Assembly (NCBI GenBank): GCA_002427045.1
Contig: DIPO01000055.1
Coordinates: forward strand, 56,413 to 76,662
DNA: 20,250 nucleotides
Direction of reading: 5' to 3'
Source: Firmicutes bacterium UBA5486
GTDB taxonomy: Bacteria > Bacillota > UBA4882 > UBA10575
Below are positions 6,474 to 13,283 of this stretch, one piece after another. The number at the start of each line of letters is the position of its first letter. Within the stretch, counting starts at the first letter, position 1. A program made the translations under genes and the position numbers. The notes under the pieces were generated by a model. That model saw only the letters and a program-made list of their open reading frames with translations. It was not told where the DNA came from and did no database searches.

Positions 6474-7949
6474 TTATCCCAAAATAGAGATCGCCTGTTC
6501 TAACCGTTGAATTACTCTTGGCTTGCCAATGGCTGCCAGCGTTTCAAAGAGCCCAGGTGTTGCAGACTCGCCTGTAACAGCTATCCGCACCGGCATAAAG
6601 ACCCGGCCTGGCTTCTGCCCTATTGAAGCTGCCAGTTCTCTAAGCGTCTTTTCAAGTGTTGCTTCACTAAAATCAGTTACCTCTTTTAATGCTGCTAAAA
6701 CTTCCTTCAAAATAACAGCCGTTTCTTCTGGAGTTACTTTTTTGGGAATAAGCATTTCCTTAGCAGGTGGATCAATCTCTTCTTTGAAAAAATACGAAAC
6801 AGCTTTGGTAATATCGGTTAATGATTTAATCCGCTCTTGTACTAAAGGGATAATCCTAACCAGATAATCAAATTGTTGGGAAGAGCACGGTTCTGGAATT
6901 AACCCTTCCTTTTGCAGAAAAGGAAGGCACCTTTTGGCCAGTTCTTCAGCAGATAGCTTTCTGATATAGACCCCATTGTACCAATCAAGTTTATCCAGAG
7001 AGAAGCTTAATGGGGAGGTACTAATCCGTTCTACGGAAAAAGCCTCCTTGGCTTCCTCTAAAGTAAATAATTCCTGATCCTCTGCCGGATGCCATCCTAA
7101 AAGTAAGAGAAAATTAGTAAGGGCCTCCGGAAGATAACCTTTCTCTCTATATTCCCGGACACCGGTAGCTCCATGTCTCTTACTAAGTTTTCCTTTTCCA
7201 TCCGGGGAAAGAAAAATCGGAAGATGAATAAATGCCGGGGGTTCCCAACCAAAAGCCTCGTATAGTAGAAAATGGCGAGGAGTGCTAACAATCCATTCCT
7301 CTCCTCTAATCACGTGCGAGATTCCCATTAAGTGGTCATCCACCACACTAGCAAGATGATAGGTCGGATAGCCATCAGATTTTAACAAGATAAAGTCATC
7401 AAGAGTCTCGTGAGCAAAAACCATTTTTCCCCGGAGCTCATCTTTAACTTCTGTTTTCCCTTGCAATGGCACTTTAAAACGAATAACATAATTTAATCCT
7501 TGAGCTTTATATTCCTGAACTTGTTCCTGAGTTAAATCCCGGCAATGCCGATCATAGCCGGAAGGTTGGTTGCTTCGTTCCTGGTTTTGCCGCATCTCTT
7601 CCAAACGTTCTGGAGTGCAAAAACAATAATATGCTTTACCCTCACTAACCAGCTTTTCTGAATACTCTTTATAAATTTCCAATCTTTCCGATTGAAAATA
7701 GGGGCCAACCTCGCCTCCAGCTTCAGGGCCTTCATCCCAGTCTAACCCCATCCAGCGCAGACTATTTTTTATGTCTTCCACCGCATCTGGTACAAACCGG
7801 TTTCGATCCGTATCTTCAATCCTAAGAATAAAAGTTCCTCCGGTTTTTCTGGCTAATAACCATACATACAGAGCAGTTCTTGCCCCGCCTATATGTAAAT
7901 ACCCGGTAGGACTTGGCGCAAATCTAACTCTAACTTCTTTTTTATTCAA
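6474..7949 (-). CDS. gltX: Glutamate--tRNA ligase
   Basis: Class I aminoacyl-tRNA synthetase charging tRNA-Glu. In bacteria that lack GlnRS the same enzyme also misacylates tRNA-Gln for GatCAB. From the TTG start (491 residues): the HIGH-type motif in PSPTGYLHIGG (19-22), the KMSKS-type loop KLSKR (254-258), and a zinc-ribbon pattern CFC (109, 111) with YDRHC ending at 136. The anticodon-binding helical part is C-terminal. The start is TTG at 7949: GAGGTG (7962-7957) is 7 nt upstream and the product begins MNKKEVRVRFAPSPTG. A longer GTG reading at 7964 would begin inside that ribosome binding site. It is the first gene after the mazEF terminator and probably leads the gltX-cdaA-DJ-1-glmM transcript. 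Confidence 0.97.
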   Translation of the reverse strand: MNKKEVRVRFAPSPTGYLHIGGARTALYVWLLARKTGGTFILRIEDTDRNRFVPDAVEDIKNSLRWMGLDWDEGPEAGGEVGPYFQSERLEIYKEYSEKLVSEGKAYYCFCTPERLEEMRQNQERSNQPSGYDRHCRDLTQEQVQEYKAQGLNYVIRFKVPLQGKTEVKDELRGKMVFAHETLDDFILLKSDGYPTYHLASVVDDHLMGISHVIRGEEWIVSTPRHFLLYEAFGWEPPAFIHLPIFLSPDGKGKLSKRHGATGVREYREKGYLPEALTNFLLLLGWHPAEDQELFTLEEAKEAFSVERISTSPLSFSLDKLDWYNGVYIRKLSAEELAKRCLPFLQKEGLIPEPCSSQQFDYLVRIIPLVQERIKSLTDITKAVSYFFKEEIDPPAKEMLIPKKVTPEETAVILKEVLAALKEVTDFSEATLEKTLRELAASIGQKPGRVFMPVRIAVTGESATPGLFETLAAIGKPRVIQRLEQAISILG

Positions 7950-8021
7950 ACAAAAACACCTCACGTTTGGTACATTAATCTTATTTTTCTTCTTTTCTCT
8001 TCAAAATCCTGCAGTTTAAGG

Positions 8022-8047
8022 TAAAAATAAAATGGCCTCTGGCCATT
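8022..8047 (-). terminator. Rho-independent terminator after mazEF
   Basis: On the minus strand AATGGCC (8047-8041), loop AGA and GGCCATT (8037-8031) form a perfect 7-bp stem followed by TTATTTTT. It lies 124 nt after the mazF stop and 73 nt before the gltX start, separating the two units. Confidence 0.85.
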
Positions 8048-8171
8048 CTATCTTGAATTCATTGAGATTACTGAGAAAATTACTAGTTACTCGTTATAAT
8101 TATAAAATCTGGTAATTTGCCTGCAGATTATACCCTGAAACTCTTCTTATCAGCATACCTTTTATAAAATC

Positions 8172-8525
8172 CTAATCAACGGGGGTTAAACCCAAACTAA
8201 TCTTTAGCGCAACATCCACTTTCACCATAATCTCTTCGCTTAACTCACCAATTTTTTCATTAAGCCTTCTTTTGTCGATGGTTCTTAATTGCTCGCAAAG
8301 GATTACAGAATCCCGATCAAGACGGCTAAAATCCTTTTTGATCTCTACATGAGTCGGAAGTTTAGCCCGTTTAATTTTCGAAGTAATCGCTGCTACAATC
8401 GTAGTTGGGCTATAAGTATTCCCAATATCATTCTGTAAAATAAGCACCGGCCGGAGACCTCCTTGTTCCGAACCAACTACCGGATTTAAATTAGCAAAGA
8501 ATAGATCTCCCCGTTTTACTATCAA
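8172..8525 (-). CDS. mazF: MazF/EndoA-type mRNA interferase toxin
   Basis: Ribosome-independent endoribonuclease of the PemK/MazF family, orthologous in appearance to B. subtilis EndoA (NdoA), which cuts mRNA at UACAU. Seen in 117 residues: the opening MIVKRGDLFFANL, GSEQGGLRPVLILQND with catalytic-type R25, AAITSK with T48, and LDRDSVILCEQLRTIDKRRL. R25 and T48 match the catalytic pair described for EndoA. It starts with TTG, whose last two bases plus the next A form the antitoxin's TGA stop: a 4-nt TTGA overlap implying translational coupling. GGGGGAG lies about 5 nt before the TTG. Cleavage specificity cannot be read from sequence. Family and role are firm. Confidence 0.96.
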   Translation of the reverse strand: MIVKRGDLFFANLNPVVGSEQGGLRPVLILQNDIGNTYSPTTIVAAITSKIKRAKLPTHVEIKKDFSRLDRDSVILCEQLRTIDKRRLNEKIGELSEEIMVKVDVALKISLGLTPVD

Positions 8526-8809
8526 TTATTCTCCCCCATAATTAGTGTATCTAGATAACGATCAATCTCCTCCATTTCATTGGAAATGCCTTCTTCAGAA
8601 AGTTCTAAATTGATTAGACCCATTTTCTGATAGCCCAAAGCCATCTCCTTCATCTTTTCCCTCTTTTCCGCTAACTTTCTTTCATCCAATAAATGTTGCA
8701 TTGCCGCCCTGATAAATGCACTTCTACTACTAAATTCTTTATCAGCTACTTGATCTACAGCTTCCAGCAGATTTTCGGGAATAAGAACTACCACCCGACG
8801 GTTCAACAT
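8522..8809 (-). CDS. mazE: EndoAI-type ribbon-helix-helix antitoxin
   Basis: Antitoxin partner of the MazF/EndoA toxin that overlaps its stop codon. Residues 1-45 form a ribbon-helix-helix DNA-binding domain (RRVVVLIPENLLEAVDQVA then SSRSAFIRAAMQ). The tail around 50-75 (KREKMKEMALGYQKMGLINLELSEE) resembles the toxin-binding helix of B. subtilis EndoAI. It should neutralise the toxin by direct binding and repress its own promoter, though autoregulation is weak or variable in this family. Start: ATG at 8809 with GGGGGTG 6 nt upstream; an in-frame TTG just before (8812) is too close to that site. 95 residues, normal. The promoter lies just upstream. Confidence 0.93.
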   Translation of the reverse strand: MLNRRVVVLIPENLLEAVDQVADKEFSSRSAFIRAAMQHLLDERKLAEKREKMKEMALGYQKMGLINLELSEEGISNEMEEIDRYLDTLIMGENN

Positions 8810-8839
8810 CAATTACACCCCCAGGTCAGTCCTAGTATT

Positions 8840-8869
8840 ATTATATACTTTTGGATAAATTTCAGTCAA
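8840..8869 (-). promoter_or_regulatory. Sigma-A-type promoter of mazEF
   Basis: On the minus strand the -35 hexamer TTGACT (8869-8864) is separated by 18 nt from a perfect -10 TATAAT (8845-8840). Transcription would start near 8833, giving a leader of about 25 nt. This is among the best promoter matches in the window and makes mazEF independent of thiN. Confidence 0.82.
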
Positions 8870-8970
8870 ATGAAAAACGTCTTCTCTAACCTAAGGACTT
8901 TACTGGGATTAGTGCTGGAAATGAAGAGGTAATGTTATTTTTGTTTTTCTTGAAAGGCTAAAGAGACAAA

Positions 8971-9006
8971 TTTCCGAAAGATCCTTTTATTGATCTTTCG
9001 CGGAAA
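8971..9006 (-). terminator. Probable terminator after thiN
   Basis: Long imperfect inverted repeat: TTTCCG-AAAGATC (8971-8983) pairs with GATCTTT-CG-CGGAAA (8992-9006), 13 bp with a 2-nt bulge and an 8-nt loop. On the minus strand it begins 21 nt after the thiN stop and is followed by the moderately T-rich TTTGTCTCTTT. The T tract is weak, so partial read-through into mazEF is possible. Confidence 0.6.
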
Positions 9007-9027
9007 AACTAACGTTTCCTGCCATCT

Positions 9028-9744
9028 TTAAACAGGTAGTCGCTGGAAAATATCTTGCTTACCATTCCACTGCTGTATACCTTCCAGAATCAAATACAAG
9101 TATCCCGTCTGGAAACTAATCTCTACAGCAGTTTCTAAAAATTCATTATGAATACCTAAAGTAGAGCCGAATTCAATAGTAGCATTCTCTAAAGGAAATT
9201 TTGCACCCTTAATCTTTACGCCTTCTACAACTTCAAAAAGTGGAACCAAAGAAAAATGCCCCCCGGCAAAAGGAGATAGAATAATCTGCTCCTTAGGGGA
9301 TAAAAAAATTACCATCTGTGCTATCCCAATCATCGCAACATCAACACCAGCTACTTTAGCCCGATATAATAAACTTAGGTTAGCCAGTGTATGGTCTAAC
9401 CTCCCACCAATTCCACCAAAGACCAGAATATCATTTATTCCTTTATCAATTAGTAATTCTATGCTAAGTTCCAGATCGGTCCAGTCTTTTTCTTTTTGAT
9501 ACGAAACCATCTCTGCTCCTTGATTAGTTAATAGTTCTTTATAAACAGGAGCAAGCGAATCAAAATCTCCAAGCAGGACTTGCGGAATGTAACCCAAATC
9601 ATATAAGGGTTTTCCTCCACCATCAGCAGCAACTAACAGATCATAGCCCGCTTTAAGCTCATTACTGAGCAGCCGGTAGTTAACAGGTCCCCCTCCTACT
9701 ATTATTCCCTTTTTTCTTTTAAGATCCATATCCAATCGTAACAT
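9028..9744 (-). CDS. thiN: Thiamine pyrophosphokinase
   Basis: ThiN (EC 2.7.6.2) transfers pyrophosphate from ATP to thiamine, giving the cofactor TPP. The 238 residues carry the catalytic-domain signatures: IIVGGGP near 14-20, VAADGGGKPL, LLGDFDS, KDWTDLELS and FGGIGGRLDHTLANLSLL, followed by a beta-rich C-terminal TPK domain (LSPFAGGHFSL, STLGIHNEF). The ATG at 9744 follows AAAAAGG directly; a second in-frame ATG at 9729 is possible, but the conserved core needs one of them. The odd feature is position: the start lies about 8 nt behind the T tract of the rpsI terminator and no separate promoter is obvious. Thiamine import by ECF transporters would link it to the ecf genes upstream, but this is context only. 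Confidence 0.95.
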   Translation of the reverse strand: MLRLDMDLKRKKGIIVGGGPVNYRLLSNELKAGYDLLVAADGGGKPLYDLGYIPQVLLGDFDSLAPVYKELLTNQGAEMVSYQKEKDWTDLELSIELLIDKGINDILVFGGIGGRLDHTLANLSLLYRAKVAGVDVAMIGIAQMVIFLSPKEQIILSPFAGGHFSLVPLFEVVEGVKIKGAKFPLENATIEFGSTLGIHNEFLETAVEISFQTGYLYLILEGIQQWNGKQDIFQRLPV

Positions 9745-9751
9745 CCTTTTT

Positions 9752-9782
9752 AAAAAAAGACACGACCAGAAGTCGTGTCTTT
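9752..9782 (-). terminator. Rho-independent terminator of the rplM-rpsI operon
   Basis: On the minus strand AAAGACACGAC (9782-9772 for the half nearer rpsI), loop TTCTG and GTCGTGTCTTT form a perfect 11-bp stem followed by TTTTTT running to 9752. It lies 12 nt after the rpsI stop. This is the strongest terminator in the window, and the thiN ATG is only about 8 nt downstream. Confidence 0.95.
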
Positions 9783-9794
9783 AAACTTAACATT

Positions 9795-10208
9795 TTATCG
9801 TTTAGAGAATTGGGGTGCTTTTCTAGCTTTTTTCAATCCATATTTCCGGCGTTCTTTAACCCTTGGATCTCTTGTTAAAAACCCGGCTCTCTTCAGCGGA
9901 ATTCTAAATTCACTATCAACTTCAAGTAGAGCACGAGCAATACCATGCCGGATTGCACCTGCCTGTCCGCTGATTCCTCCACCGGTAACCTGAGCAATAA
10001 CATCATATTTCCCAAGAGTTTCAGTCTGCTCAAATGGCTGTTGGATTAAGACTTCTAAGACTTTCCGTCCAAAATAATCACTGGCATCCTTTTTATTAAC
10101 TGTAATCTTTCCCTGGCCAGGAACCAGCCATACTTTAGCCACGGCAGATTTTCTCCTGCCAGTACCATAGTACTTTATACTATCTTTTTTCTTTGCACTA
10201 CTAGGCAA
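9795..10208 (-). CDS. rpsI: 30S ribosomal protein S9
   Basis: S9 sits in the head of the small subunit; its C-terminal tail reaches the P-site tRNA. The 137 residues show YYGTGRRKSAVAKVWLVPG, GGGISGQAGAIRHGIARAL and the invariant C-terminal KKARKAPQFSKR. The start is TTG at 10208, supported by GGGAGGT (10223-10217) with an 8-nt spacer; an ATG between them is closed by TAG after three codons. The first ~10 residues (MPSSAKKKDS) form a short extension before the conserved start. Cotranscribed with rplM (21-bp gap), ended by the terminator at 9752-9782. Confidence 0.97.
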   Translation of the reverse strand: MPSSAKKKDSIKYYGTGRRKSAVAKVWLVPGQGKITVNKKDASDYFGRKVLEVLIQQPFEQTETLGKYDVIAQVTGGGISGQAGAIRHGIARALLEVDSEFRIPLKRAGFLTRDPRVKERRKYGLKKARKAPQFSKR

Positions 10209-10229
10209 GGTTCATTACCTCCCTTCGAC

Positions 10230-10664
10230 TCAAGCCTCGATCTCTAACGGCTCGGGTTTCTGAGCCGCATGAGGATGTTCTGATCCGCGATAAACTTTTA
10301 ATTTCTTAATCATTTGTCTGCCTAACCTATTATGAGGAATCATCCCAGAGACAGCCTTTGTAATTACAAATTCTGGTTTTTTCTCCATTAAAGTCTGATA
10401 TGAAGTAGCCTTCAATCCACCTGGATACATTGAATGCGAATAATACTTCTTTTGTTGTAGTTTCTTTCCGGTAAGTACAACCTGATCCGCATTAATGACA
10501 ATTACATGATCTCCACAATCTACATTAGGGGTAAAATATGGCCGGTGCTTACCCCGGAGAATACTCGCAACTGTAGTTGCTAATCTCCCTAAAGTTTTTC
10601 CTTTAGCATCTATAACATACCATTTTCTTTCAATCTCATTTGGTTTGGCCTGATAGGTTTTCAA
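10230..10664 (-). CDS. rplM: 50S ribosomal protein L13
   Basis: L13 is an early-assembly protein of the large subunit. From TTG at 10664 the product begins MKTYQAKPNEIERKWYVIDA and has 144 residues, the normal family length. Other signatures are GKTLGRLAT, LRGKHRPYFTPNVDCGD, MYPGGLK and VSGMIPHNRLGRQM. TTG is preferred because GGGAGGG (10678-10672) stands 7 nt upstream; a longer reading to 10703 would place that site inside the gene and add 13 atypical residues. It is first in a two-gene operon with rpsI, driven by the promoter at 10761-10790 through a structured leader, and so is probably controlled separately from truA. Confidence 0.97.
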   Translation of the reverse strand: MKTYQAKPNEIERKWYVIDAKGKTLGRLATTVASILRGKHRPYFTPNVDCGDHVIVINADQVVLTGKKLQQKKYYSHSMYPGGLKATSYQTLMEKKPEFVITKAVSGMIPHNRLGRQMIKKLKVYRGSEHPHAAQKPEPLEIEA

Positions 10665-10755
10665 TCTCAAACCCTCCCTTGCAACCGAGGTGTCAATAAC
10701 CACTGTGACTCGGGGCTCGTGAGTCTCAGGGAATAAATTACCTCATTTATCAACT
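10665..10755 (-). promoter_or_regulatory. Structured leader of rplM-rpsI, possible ribosomal-protein autoregulation
   Basis: The roughly 90-nt leader contains two hairpins that share bases and so exclude each other. Hairpin A pairs GACTC and GAGTC (10725-10707) around a 9-nt loop. Hairpin B pairs CCGAG-TCA (10713-10706) with TGA-CAC-CTCGG (10695-10685): 8 bp with a 3-nt bulge, ending just before the ribosome binding site. L13 leaders are known upstream of rplM in Bacillota; whether this one matches that family I cannot test here. Confidence 0.5.
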
Positions 10756-10760
10756 CATCA

Positions 10761-10790
10761 ATTATACCAAACATTATACGGACAGGTCAA
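10761..10790 (-). promoter_or_regulatory. Sigma-A-type promoter of rplM-rpsI
   Basis: Minus-strand -35 TTGACC (10790-10785), 18-nt spacer, perfect -10 TATAAT (10766-10761). The start of transcription would fall near 10755. It lies between truA and rplM and makes the two ribosomal-protein genes a separate unit. Confidence 0.82.
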
Positions 10791-10864
10791 GGGTGTTCGC
10801 AAAGAATCCGGCAATTTATACAAAGGCTAACTTTCATCTAAACCACAAGTCGCTAGTTTCGAGT

Positions 10865-11611
10865 CTAATAAGTTACCCTCATCAGTGTCAACCCCCGAGG
10901 CGGCGCCGTCGGCCCTGCCTCTTCCCTCTTTCCATTGACTAAAATCTCCCGGATCACAGTTGGCTGCATCCTACCTTCACCAATAACTAACAATGTCCCG
11001 ACAATGTTTCGTACCATTTTATATAAGAAACCATTACCTTCAAAGATAAAAAGGAGTTGATTCTCCATCTCTTCAACTTCTACCCGATAAATACTACGGA
11101 TCGTATTAATTACCGAAGAGCCGGCGGCCATAAAACCCTTAAAATCATGCGTCCCTAATAAAAAGGAAGCTGCCTGCTGGATAGCTTCCACCTGAAGTTG
11201 CTGAGGAAAATTATAGGAAAAGCGGCGGAGAAAAATATCCGGCCATCGCCGACGATCAATCAGATATTGATAGGTTTTGCTCTTTGCCCAATAACGGGCA
11301 TGGAATTCAGGAGATACTTCTTCTGCCTTCCATACCACTACATCTGGTGGAAGACAGGTATTAAACGCCACGGGCCATCGCTCAGTAGGAATCCGCGAAT
11401 TAGTAACACAATTTATGACCTGCCCTTTAGCATGTGTCCCCGCATCAGTTCTCCCGGAAGCAATCAGCTTTGGCACTTCACCAGTGAGTTTAAATAAAGC
11501 TTTCTCCAGCTCCCCCTGGACAGTTCTTTCGCCTTGACCTTGCCTTTGATACCCACAAAAATCTGTTCCATCGTAGGCAATAGTAAACTTTAAATTTTTC
11601 ATCTTACTCAA
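10865..11611 (-). CDS. truA: tRNA pseudouridine(38-40) synthase
   Basis: TruA isomerises uridines 38, 39 and 40 in the anticodon stem-loop of many tRNAs. Visible motifs: NLKFTIAYDGTDFCGYQRQ at the N-terminus, the catalytic-aspartate motif SGRTDAGTHAKGQV (Asp at about 56), HARYWAKSKTYQYLI, GTHDFKGFM and FLYKMVRNIVGTLL. Three starts are in frame: TTG 11617, TTG 11611 and ATG 11602. TTG 11611 is chosen because GAGGTG (11624-11619) stands exactly 7 nt upstream, the same geometry as gltX; it gives 248 residues. ATG 11602 (245 residues) is possible if GGGG serves as a weak site. It follows ecfT after about 75 bp, the usual order in Bacillota, and no terminator separates them. Confidence 0.96.
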   Translation of the reverse strand: MSKMKNLKFTIAYDGTDFCGYQRQGQGERTVQGELEKALFKLTGEVPKLIASGRTDAGTHAKGQVINCVTNSRIPTERWPVAFNTCLPPDVVVWKAEEVSPEFHARYWAKSKTYQYLIDRRRWPDIFLRRFSYNFPQQLQVEAIQQAASFLLGTHDFKGFMAAGSSVINTIRSIYRVEVEEMENQLLFIFEGNGFLYKMVRNIVGTLLVIGEGRMQPTVIREILVNGKREEAGPTAPPRGLTLMRVTY

Positions 11612-11685
11612 CCCCAAACACCTCTAACGGATAGGCTGTTTGAATAACAAGCTTTGTAAGCTAGTTCCGGATTAATCTCATCATT

Positions 11686-12450
11686 TTACGTAAGCGGCCG
11701 GTAACCGGCATGAACAACTACCCAGATTAAAATAGCAAATAAGATTAATACTAAAATCCAGGTATCACCAGAATCCCATCTTAACTCATGTAAAGAGCCC
11801 CGTTCCTTTCCCGGAACAAACCCTCTGGCTTCCATAGCTTGAGCTACTTCAAGCGAACGCCGGAAAGAGGTTATAAATAACGGAATTACCATAGCTAAAA
11901 GTCCGGTCAATCTTCTCCACCACTTGCCCTCAAAAGATACTCCCCGGGCCCGCTGAGCCATGGTAATCTCTCTCGATTCTTCAATTAATAACGGGAAAAA
12001 ACTAAAAGACAAACCTAAAATCATTGCCACATCCCCTACCGGAATCCAGCGACGTAATGGATGAAAGAACAACTCAAATCCTTTAATTATAGTAAGCGGT
12101 TCAGTGGTTGCCAATAGCCATGAGCTGATAACCAATAGATTTACTATACGCAACAAGTAAAGCAGAGAAAGAATGACTACCTGTAACATGCTCCCTCCTG
12201 CTGTAAACAGATTAGCTAGAAATGTTAAGATTACAAGCCAGCGGAAAGAGTAAACTGTTTTCCATGCCCGTACGAATGGAAGCCGGGCCTGTATAAATAA
12301 GATAAAATTTAATAAAAGAAAAAATAATTGCCAGCCAAGACTATTTTCGTAGATTGTAATCATAGCATTAAGGATTACAATCAGCAGTTTGATCCGCGGA
12401 TCGCGCCGGTGCCAGAAAGAGTCCGTCGGGTAAAATGTTCCATAATTCAA
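11686..12450 (-). CDS. ecfT: ECF transporter transmembrane component T
   Basis: EcfT is the membrane scaffold of energy-coupling-factor transporters and links two ATPases to exchangeable substrate-binding S proteins for vitamins and metals. The 254 residues have several hydrophobic segments and the two diagnostic Ala-Arg-Gly coupling motifs, AQRARGVSF (about 164-172) and AMEARGFVPG (about 205-214). The N-terminal PTDSFWHRRDPRIKL is also typical. Translation starts at TTG 12450, and TTGA overlaps the stop of ecfA2, implying coupling; GGGGG lies about 10 nt upstream. An ATG nearby is out of frame. No S component is in the window, consistent with a shared (group II) module. Confidence 0.95.
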   Translation of the reverse strand: MNYGTFYPTDSFWHRRDPRIKLLIVILNAMITIYENSLGWQLFFLLLNFILFIQARLPFVRAWKTVYSFRWLVILTFLANLFTAGGSMLQVVILSLLYLLRIVNLLVISSWLLATTEPLTIIKGFELFFHPLRRWIPVGDVAMILGLSFSFFPLLIEESREITMAQRARGVSFEGKWWRRLTGLLAMVIPLFITSFRRSLEVAQAMEARGFVPGKERGSLHELRWDSGDTWILVLILFAILIWVVVHAGYRPLT

Positions 12451-13283
12451 AAGTTTCCATCCCCCTTCGGCTCTTTTTTCATTAGTTTGCGTAATTCTTC
12501 TCTGGCTTTAAGCTCTTGGTCTTGTTCCGGGCTAACTGGTGCTCCTTTCTCCTTCAGCCGGAGAAGTACCCTTAGTAGTAAAGGCAATTCTAGCCCCATC
12601 GTCTCCAGTTCTCTATGTTTTTTAACTAACCCTCCCCAGGTAGAATCCATCTGCAGCTTCCCTTTATCAAGTAATATTACTCTCCTTGTTAGAGAAAATA
12701 AAAAATCCGGGTCATGAGAAGAAATCAACAGGCTAATGCCAATCTCTTGTTTAAATTTTATTAAGAGATTAATTAAAGTCTGTTTCCCCGGGCCATCAAG
12801 GCCAATAGTAGGCTCATCTAACAACAACACCTGGGGTTTCATCGCCAGTACTGAAGCAAGTGCCACCCTCCTTTGCTCTCCTCCAGAAAGCAGAAAGGGA
12901 GAAACTTCCCATTTTTCCACCGGAAGTTCTACCGCAGTAAGTGCCCACTTGGCTCTCGCTTTTACTTCAGAATGGGAAAGCCCGAGGTTTTCCGGGCCAA
13001 ATTCTACTTCTTCCCGGACAGTCGCAGCAAAAAAGCCTCGATGGGGTTCCTGAATTGAAAGAACAACGGATTTTAAATCACCTCTGACGTTCAACTGTCC
13101 AGAGGTGGGTTTGAGTAATCCGGCTATTACTCTCAATAATGTCGATTTACCAGAACCGGTCGGCCCCATTAAGGCTACTGTTTCCCCTTGTTTAAAAGAA
13201 AAACTAATCTCATTTAACGCTTTAAAACGTTGATCTTTAGTATAGGAAAAAACAACTGATACTTCTTTTAAATTAATTTCCAT
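12447..13283 (-). CDS. ecfA2: ECF transporter ATP-binding component A2
   Basis: Cytoplasmic ABC ATPase paired with EcfA1 under EcfT. Seen in 278 residues: Walker A GPTGSGKST (about 40-48), a Q-loop region SIQEPHRGFFAATV, signature LSGGEQRRVALAS, Walker B VLLLDEPTIGLD and an H-loop in SSHDPDFLF. All catalytic motifs are intact. The Q-loop segment differs somewhat from the usual FQxPExQLFEETV. The C-terminal ~60 residues are charged and helical (KARE, KKEPK). It overlaps ecfA1 by 16 nt and ecfT by 4 nt; its own ribosome binding site is weak, so coupled translation from ecfA1 is likely. A2 rather than A1 is assigned from gene order. Confidence 0.93.
   Translation of the reverse strand: MEINLKEVSVVFSYTKDQRFKALNEISFSFKQGETVALMGPTGSGKSTLLRVIAGLLKPTSGQLNVRGDLKSVVLSIQEPHRGFFAATVREEVEFGPENLGLSHSEVKARAKWALTAVELPVEKWEVSPFLLSGGEQRRVALASVLAMKPQVLLLDEPTIGLDGPGKQTLINLLIKFKQEIGISLLISSHDPDFLFSLTRRVILLDKGKLQMDSTWGGLVKKHRELETMGLELPLLLRVLLRLKEKGAPVSPEQDQELKAREELRKLMKKEPKGDGNF

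Noticed and set aside
7950..7964. GTG start for gltX at 7964
   Set aside because: This GTG is at the edge of the GAGGTG ribosome binding site that serves the TTG at 7949.
7966..8025. Promoter for gltX (TTGAAG ... TAAGAT)
   Set aside because: The spacer is only 15 nt and both hexamers are weak; a promoter is expected here after the mazEF terminator, but I cannot place it.
8172..8812. mazEF as part of a mobile element or defence island
   Set aside because: No transposase, integrase, direct repeats or att-like sites nearby; neighbours on both sides are core genes.
10665..10703. Longer rplM reading starting at 10703 (157 residues)
   Set aside because: It would place the GGGAGGG ribosome binding site inside the gene and add 13 residues not typical of L13; the TTG start gives the normal 144 residues.
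10840..10870. Plus-strand sequence resembling a tRNA T-arm (AGTTTCGAGTC) after truA
   Set aside because: No D-arm, anticodon arm or acceptor stem can be built around it at tRNA spacing.
11618..11685. Small AGCTT/AAGCT hairpin between ecfT and truA as a terminator
   Set aside because: A 5-bp stem with 3-nt loop and no T tract is too weak; ecfT and truA are probably cotranscribed.
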